From Cinclus cinclus (taxonomy: Eukaryota > Chordata > Aves > Passeriformes > Cinclidae), in contig NC_085073.1 of assembly GCF_963662255.1 (NCBI RefSeq), positions 5,139,598 through 5,203,597 of the forward strand: a stretch of DNA of 64,000 bases, in the 5' to 3' direction. This document shows positions 39,942 to 64,000 of this stretch, in pieces. The first letter of the stretch is position 1; the number at the start of each line of letters is the position of its first letter. The notes beneath the pieces are model-generated. The model was not told where the DNA came from. It ran no database searches and saw nothing but the letters and a program-made list of their open reading frames with translations. The position numbers and the translations under genes were made by a program.

Positions 39942-40284
39942 CCCAAGGGCTCCATCCCTCTGCCCGGTGCTGCTGGAATCTCCTGACACCCGAACCTCAA
40001 ACAGCTCCAAGAGTTCCTCCCCACCGCATTCCTCAGATATGTCAAGGGAAAATCATTAATCTGCAAAACACTGGAAGTTGGAGATTTCTTTCACACGACC
40101 TGCAGCATCGGCCTCATCCTGCAACAACTGGAGAGGGATTTATCAAAAAGCTCAGGATGGGAAATTTAAGGTGTTTAAGTGAAGTTTCAGGAAGATGCTG
40201 TTTGAGGAGGTTCAACGACCTCCTGCTCCACAAAAGACTTTAAGCTTAGAAATGAAGAGACTTCAACCCCCCAAAAAGTGTCAT

Positions 40285-42938
40285 TCTGAAATGCTCAACA
40301 GCCTTTAATTCATTTTGAACCTAGAGGCAGAGAAAAAAAAATAGGCAAAAATACATCACAGCCTTAATCTAGGGGGAGTAAGAAAAAAATCATTATTTTT
40401 ATAGCACATAATCAGACACTTACAAATATATTTCACTGGAGGAAGGGGTAGGAATGTGCATTTCCTATTTCCTTTTCAATATGGCCACTATCCTGAACCT
40501 GCACAAGTCATTCCTAAACCAAAAAGAGAGATTTAAAAATCAACAAAAGGAGAGAAAAACCCTTGCACTAAGGAAGGGCATTCGACAGTTCCAGGTTCAT
40601 GTTTCAACATAACTCAGCATCTGGATATGGGGTGAGGAAACACACTTCTGTTTTTACAATATAAATAGTATTTGGGAAAGGTTCTACATATGGATACAGC
40701 AACGGTGCTACTGCAGGACTCGAGCATGCAGAGGAAATTCCCCGTCGCTCACAACCACTCATCCCATCCCACCCTTCCCTCCCACCACAAAAAAAAAAAA
40801 AAAATTCCTCTGCTGGTTAAATTTCCCTTTCAATTGTTTTAAATATTTTTCTCGTGGCCTGGCAACATTCTTAGTCTTTTTATACAGCAAGTTTTCTATT
40901 TAATCACATTTCAACCGACAGGAGACAGCTCTGGAGGAGGAACAACCGAGGCTCGGGAGAACCTTGCCAATTTTTTTAAACTTTTATTAGTCTCAGTTTG
41001 GTTTTATTTGTGGAGACACCTACTGAAAATGTCAAAAACTCTGAAATAAAATAAAGAAAAAACCCAAAAGCAGAACCCTGTATCCAAGGTCTTGCAGCCA
41101 CGCACATGAAAAGGACCCACAGCACAGGCAGGAGAAAGGATGGGAACTCCAATCCTCAAGGGAGAACAAAACCAAAGTAAAAAAAAAAATTAAATTGCTT
41201 TTTTCTATCTCCACTCTTTCACTAGGACAGTTTAATACCCATGGAGTCTCTTAAGATGCTAATCTACCATCTGCTAGCCCACAAATCCTTCCCACTTATT
41301 CCCTTTAAGATCCAGCCAGAGCGTTGCTTAACAGCCTCTCCCGGAACAACGACCACCTTGCAAAGGGGCTTAAAAATAATCATAAAAACAAGAATATTGT
41401 CTCTTTCCATCCAGTAATTTCAGGGAATTTAGTGGAAAAGATTGCAGTGCAGCATTCCAGGTTGCTCAGCTGGCCCAGGTGCCCTCTTCCCCCCTGTACC
41501 TGAACCTTCCCAGCTCTGCCACAGCCCCTTTCCAGCTCGGGCCTCCTTCTCTCCCTCTGAACTGCCTGAGGTCCTCCAAAGAGAGTGGAAGACTTTGCAG
41601 TGACTTCGGCAGAGTTTGCATCAGGCTCTTTCCCAAGCACTGCTCCACATCAGCTCTTCAGCCCGGGGGCATTTCCAAGGTCCAGGTGGGAGCTGCCCAG
41701 TCCCCACTTCAGGGCTGGGCTTTGCCTTTAATGCTCCTTCAGTCCTCGGTGAGCTGAGTCCAGTCAAAGGCAGGGCTTGCACTCCTCTTCCCCAGGAGTA
41801 ACTCAGTCTTTACTTAAGGAAAGGATGTCACAACAATCAGATGTTTGGGGAATTTCTTCTTTAATAAGGTAAAAGAAAAACATACAAACACCTCCCAAGC
41901 TTCTGTCATGGAATGATTCTCACACTAAGGAGCACAACTCAAAAAAAAATTTAAAAATTAAGAGACAAAGGAAAGAGAAATGTCCCTAAGGGAGAAGTGC
42001 TGTCGGGGCAGCCCCTGAAGCTCTCGTGAGGAATTAACACAAGGAGCAGCAGCACACCTGCCAGACCTGGGGGGCACACTGAACTCAAAGCCATGCTGAT
42101 CCTGAACTAGAAAGCAACTGTGATGGCAAAGATGGGGAAGGAGGATGACAGGAATGAGCCAAACCTGGCCATTTCTTCCCTAAGCCCCTCCCTGGTGACG
42201 TGGCAGCGATGCCAACATCCACCCCAGGGCTTTCAGAGAGCCAATGGCAGAAACATCCCAATGTGAACATTTCTCCCCCCACCTTCCCCAGCTTACAAAG
42301 ACAGTGTTTCTTTACAAAAGAAGAACCCAGAACATCCCAGGACATCTGCTCTTGCTCTCCCTCTCCCCACTGTAACATCAGTCATGATTCGTTTCGGGGT
42401 GAGGGGGGAGGATTTCATTTATTTTCTGTTTTAAAGCCATAATCTAGAAAAATGTTTTGTGGAAACTTTCGTTTTCCTATTTTTGCTTGCTTTTTTTTTT
42501 TTAATAATGCTCATTCATAGAAAACTTCACAAAGGTGGTGTCTATGTACAGAAAACACGATTCCAAAGGCTGCTTCAGTAGTCAATGTAATAGCACCTTG
42601 AAAGACAAAAGTTTGATAGGTTTGAAAAAGTCATTTTGTTAAATTTTAACCCTTTCCTCATAAAAAAAGAACCAGTCACAAAGCTCCATCTGTAGAAACT
42701 CTTCCAAGGTCTCCGTGTGAAAAGCTGAAGGGTTTCCAAGCTCCCCAGCTCTTGGTCAGCAACTCCTGGCAAGGTCGAGGTAGCAGCCAGACAGGGATTT
42801 CCTGCAGTCCAAACCAAGAGGAGATGAAAGAAATTCACAGCAGACTATTGCACAGGGCTGGTCTTCCATTCCACAGATTCCTATTTATGTTTCCATGAAC
42901 TCAAAAAGGGTTAATTGAATATTTTGGATGAATCCTGG
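40285..42938 (-). other. KDM4B: KDM4B 3' UTR
   Basis: About 2.65 kb, AT-rich and free of recognisable CR1, from the stop to the predicted cleavage site. Internal AATAAA signals on the - strand at about 40983-40988 and 41003-41008 could give shorter isoforms. The end point is inferred from signal sequences. Confidence 0.65.
40304..40309 (-). terminator. KDM4B: KDM4B distal poly(A) signal ATTAAA
   Basis: The - strand reads AATTAAAGGC, and a T/G-rich run follows 30-50 nt later (near 40265-40278). This suits a cleavage site near 40,285. Confidence 0.6.
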
Positions 42939-60048
<17,110 letters not shown>

Positions 60049-60119
60049 CTGGAGACAAAAGTGACACTGAGCCCATGGCACAGCTCCTGGGAATCCAGCA
60101 CTTCTGTCCCTGCACACAG

Positions 60120-60307
60120 CCCAGGGCTGGGGTAACATGGAATTACTGTTTTCTGTCCTCACCCAGAGCCCAGGGCTGGGGTAACATGGAATTACTGTTT
60201 GCTGTCCTCACCCAGAGCCCAGGGCTGGGGTAACATGGAATTACTGTTTGCTGTCCTTACCCAGAGCCCAGGGCTGAGCTGGCATGGAATTTTTGTTTTC
60301 TGTCCTT
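60120..60307 (-). repeat. 49-bp tandem repeat in KDM4B intron
   Basis: Three near-identical 49-bp units plus a diverged fourth, each containing cccagggctggggtaacatg and an aattactgttt block. It begins about 70 bp upstream of the acceptor of the exon at 59621-60048. Confidence 0.93.
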
Positions 60308-62239
60308 TCTCAGTGCTAGGCTAGCACGTTCCACCATGGAATTCTTGCTTTCCAATGGACACTCTGACAGCTGCACACACTCAGCTGTGCCTCAGCACTG
60401 ACCTAAAGAAGCCACTTCAGAAAGAAAATACCTGTGTCATTTCTATGGACTATTAAGTTCCTGACTGGAGCACAAAGGCTGCTAAAAGCAACATTTCCTG
60501 GAGGGAAAATATCTAAATCCCTAGGAAACAGGACAGCGTGCCAAAAAAACTGTAATATGTCACATTAGCCATAACTGTGTGTTTCGAGTCCTTTGTCCTC
60601 CAAAGTCTGGGGCACAAAAACACCCACTGGGGTGCAGGAATGAAATATTTTTGTACCAATCATAAAATAAGTATTTTAAACATTTTTTTATCTTTATGCC
60701 TTCCTTTTCTAATATATGTTTTTTTCTGTAAATTCATAATGGGCATATTATGCTATATATGAAAAATGTGTATATAAATAAAGACATACATCAAGAGGCA
60801 TGCTCAGATTTTGTTTGTTGATAAGGAGATGCAATCAAAGAGTTCGGAGACCCCCATTCTGTATCTGTAATTTGCTGCTCCCTGTGTTTGCAAGCCCAGC
60901 TCTTTTCTGGGTATTACTGTGTTTCAAATCACCCAACAGCCCTAGGAAATGAAGAGCTAACAAAGACACCTGGATCATTATTACCCAAAGATTTCTGCTA
61001 TCAAGCTTTCTTTAAAAATGCTTTTAAGGCATAAATCAGGTGCAGCACGGAGCTCAGCTGGATCCTGAGATATCCTTTACTCACAGCCATGTCCTTGTTT
61101 CTCCCAGCTCACTGCCACTCGTTTATCTGCTCAGCCCTCATGGATGTGACAGCACTTCTTGAGCAGATAAACATCTCAGTATTGTCACCAGAGGCACTAC
61201 TGGCCTGTCAAAGGCTTCCCCACCTCTCTTCCCTGGGAAGGGATCCACACACTCCCATTTTACAGCAGTGATTAAAATTCCTGCTCTCCACTGAGGGGAA
61301 GTCTCCAGGCTGGGATGATCAGGGACAGCCTGCTCCCCCAGGGAAGAAGTTTCACCAACCCCAACCCACCCAGACCCCTCCACTTCGGGCTACACCGAAC
61401 CTGACCAGCCCAATCCATGAATGGAAAATCAGAATAACCATCACAAAACAGAGGTTTCTGCATGAAGAAGAGTGAATAATCCCACAACAGGATAAAGTGC
61501 CAAAACTCCTGCTGAAATCCCCTAGGGATCACCTTAACCCCAACATTTCCCAGAAGTCTGATCACTTTATTTACACTAACTTATAAGAATGTGAATAAGT
61601 CCAGCTCAAATAATTATAGTTGTACTCGTGTAGGCAGTCCCTCACATAAACTGGTTTGTTCTATCACAGAGAAAGGAATATTGAATTTCCTTAGAGAAAC
61701 AAACATATTGAATGAAAGGCAAATTGGATTTCTTCCCAGTTGCACAAAACCAGATCATATTTAGTCTCTATACACTCCAAGAATTCTCTCCCCAGCAGCA
61801 CCACAACTGCCATTCACCAGCTTTATTGACTTCTAAAGGGTAATTTGACAGCAGCTGGCACAGAGAACTGTGCTTCAAAGTTTTTGCATTGAGATGAACA
61901 AACGAGTTCGCAAGTGAATCCGTGGAATCAGAAGCCAGGAAAAAGGAAGGCAAAATTCCAAGAGCCTATCCTGAACAGTCCCAGGAAGGAAAAGGAAGTG
62001 AAGGCACACATGCAGAGGTGGGTTAAGAGAGGAATGTCTGTCTGTCTGTCCTTCCACAGGAGGGTGGCAGCTGCAGGTAGGACACGAGGAACACGAGTGG
62101 CAGGGCTGTGCTGCCTGCCCAGGGACAACCTGAATCCTCAACACAGCTCAGGCAACTGGGGAGCAGCTGAGGGAGCTGAGGAAGGGCCTCAGGAGGAGAA
62201 AAGGGGGCTCAGAAGGAGAAAAGGGGGCTCAGGGGGGCC

Positions 62240-62400
62240 CTTGTGGCTCTGTACAACCGCCTGACAGGAGGGAACAGCCTCCCATTGCAGCAGGGGAGGG
62301 TCAGGCTGGACACCAGCAGGAATTCCTTCCTGGACAGGAATGAGAGAGGCCTGGGAGGGGCTGCCCAGGGGGGTTTGGAGCCCCCAGCCCTGGAGCTGGC
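62240..62400 (+). mobile_element. CR1 LINE internal/3' fragment
   Basis: 'gtcaggctggacaccagcag', 'gaattccttcctggacagga' and 'gggctgcccagggg' blocks. Confidence 0.8.
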
Positions 62401-64000
62401 ACTCAGGCTGGCAGTTCCCTGCGCGGGCACAGCCCCACAGGGAAGAGCTGCTGGCTCCCAGGAGCATTCCTGCTGTAAGGGCAAAGCCCCAGCACTCTCC
62501 TTCCACACGTCCCAAGACAACCTGCTAAGAATTCTAAATATATTAATAGCAACATAATAAATTATGAATATAAAGCTGAGTCATAAAAACAAAAAAGTAA
62601 ACACCATAAGGGATCTGGGTCAGAAATCCTGAAAACCTCGAGTTATAAATACTCAGCTTGTCCAAATAACCAACAAAGCACAAGACCTACTTTGGAACCA
62701 TGACTACTTCGAAATCTCATTCTTTCTCCTTCTCAAGGTCATCTCTTCTGGTGTAACAGAAAATGAAGTCAAATTAAAACCAGGGGAATAAAGAAAGGAA
62801 GTGCAGGAGGCGGGGGGAGCAGAATTGCCACAAGCAGAGCCATCCAAACAGATGCTGTTTTCTTCTTCAAGATGAAGCCCTAAGACACTGGTGAGAGGCA
62901 ATGCAGACAGCAGGATGTGGAAAACTAGAGGAGCCATTGGGATTTAATTGCTGTACTGCAGTAGGAAAGCTGAATATTCACGAGCAGCCACACCAAGCTG
63001 GAGTTTGCTCCAGTGGCACTTCTGCAATGGTGCTGAAAATAAGCTTTTCCCTCCTAAGCCAACAGTTACAGAGCTCTTAAGAAGTAGTGGAAGTGTATGA
63101 TTTGGAAGCCATTCAGCTAGAACACAGTTTTTATTATTTCTTGGCCATTCTAATGATCTCAGAACTGTCCTTGTCACTTATCTCTCGTCTCCAAAGAAAA
63201 ATCAGCATTTTCGGGCCATTTATTACAAGCATCAAGTGTTAAACATGTAGGAGAGCTAAGAGCAGACAATTTAACACACTGCTGATGCTCTCAAGCTTAG
63301 GGCAATAGAAATTAAGTATCTGCACTGTGCAACAATGGTTCTCCAACTCCTTATTTCCCACAAAAAGAGAAAATACACTGTCTAGCTGAAAGACTCTGAA
63401 CAAAGCCCTCAATTCTCTTCCCAGAGCTCCCACAGATTTCCTTTATGATCATTATCGAGGTTCTCTAAACAGTTTGCAGCATCAGTTTCTCCAAACACCA
63501 AACAAATAATGGATATATACAATAGATGTAAATTAATTCCCTGTAAGCAGTGCTGGAGAAGCCTCCAAGAGGGAGTGGGTGTTTCACAGACACAAAAACT
63601 ACTAAACCACACACTAGGGGAAAAAAATCAGCTTTTTCCCAGCAAGAGCTCCAACCATTTCTACACAGCCAAGGAAAAGGTGCCACAGGAAGAGTCCCCT
63701 GCACAAAGGGTGTGGGACTGGATGTGCAGAAGGAATCCCCAAGGACTGGGAGGTGTCATGGCCTGGCTTTATTGTCAGTGAAGGTTTTACATTTCATGCA
63801 GAGGAAGCTGAAAAGCTTCCCTGCTCCAGCTAAACTTGAAGAAACCCAAGTGGGACTCGTGCAGCAGCTGTGGATCCCACCCAAACTGAGGCTCCCTGGA
63901 TTCAGTCTCTGAAAAATGGGAACAAAGGGAGGAGAAGAGGAAAGATGAATTGCACAAGGCAGTGCACAAATCATTCTTTTTCAAAGCAGGACACAAAAAT

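Larger units (their letters stand above)
31186..40284. other. Intergenic spacer between convergent PTPRS and KDM4B
   Basis: About 9.1 kb without a supportable gene. Contents: CR1 fragments (near 31372-31425, 32450-32640, 34670-34790, 35060-35135, 35970-36200), a CT-rich run at 32909-32941, an A-rich tract at 34381-34428, a homeodomain-core-rich AT stretch (36325-36545), a purine minisatellite (37836-38129) and two adjacent short-unit arrays (39473-39941). Open frames in the arrays arise from the repeats. Other frames are short and lack family motifs. Confidence 0.8.
60049..64000 (-). other. KDM4B: KDM4B upstream intron (to window edge)
   Basis: No coding exon is supported here. It holds a roughly 49-bp tandem array (60120-60307), a CR1 internal/3' fragment (about 62240-62400), a short repeat of the gaaaagggggctcag type (about 62195-62236) and unremarkable AT-rich sequence. 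The next upstream KDM4B exon is presumably beyond the window. Confidence 0.7.

Noticed and set aside
39425..40243. 272-codon open frame on the + strand
   Set aside because: It runs through the 12-bp and 11-bp arrays. The apparent Pro/Thr/His pattern reflects the unit lengths, and there is no family motif.
62704..62937. Small - strand frame starting with a signal-peptide-like hydrophobic run
   Set aside because: Only 77 codons, no flanking exon or promoter evidence and no family match. Probably chance within the KDM4B intron.

Overview
The window is vertebrate nuclear DNA, almost certainly from a bird. It holds interrupted genes with GT-AG introns and large 3' UTRs. Many degraded CR1 LINE 3' ends are scattered through it (recognised by the 'ggtttgggttggaaggg' / 'cccttccaacccaaacc' tails), and the introns are short for these genes. 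No prokaryotic, phage or CRISPR feature is present. Two genes occupy the window tail to tail. The order PTPRS > < KDM4B is the arrangement known from human 19p13.3, and from memory chicken carries these genes on microchromosome 28.

Positions 1-31,185 (+ strand) are the 3' part of PTPRS (receptor-type protein tyrosine phosphatase sigma, chicken CRYP-alpha). I resolve 22 coding exons from 1788 to the stop at 29,019. Together they give one continuous frame of 1,150 residues: the end of FN5, FN6-FN8, a membrane-proximal region with a furin-like site, one transmembrane helix, a juxtamembrane segment containing a 12-nt microexon and a 48-nt cassette exon, catalytic D1, and pseudocatalytic D2. A roughly 2.2 kb 3' UTR ends at an ATTAAA signal near 31,161. 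The 5' end (Ig domains, FN1 to most of FN5) lies to the left of the window.

Positions 31,186-40,280 are intergenic. They hold CR1 remnants, a purine-rich minisatellite (37.84-38.13 kb), two adjacent short-unit arrays (39.47-39.94 kb) and AT-rich stretches that could be regulatory. No gene is supported there.

Positions 40,285-60,048 (- strand) are the 3' part of KDM4B (JMJD2B). Twelve coding exons give 646 complete residues: a proline-rich linker, PHD1, the extended PHD, the double Tudor and the C-terminal tail. A roughly 2.65 kb 3' UTR follows. The catalytic JmjN/JmjC domains lie beyond the right edge, and 60,049-64,000 is intron. PTPRS is a cell-surface proteoglycan receptor and KDM4B a nuclear histone reader/eraser, so the two are neighbours without an evident shared pathway.

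No undescribed multi-gene system is present. The points of interest concern splicing architecture: a GC-AG intron, a textbook recursive-splice motif, a microexon, and tandem arrays placed directly upstream of three KDM4B exons. One of those arrays repeats a copy of the exon's own 3' splice site about 17 times.
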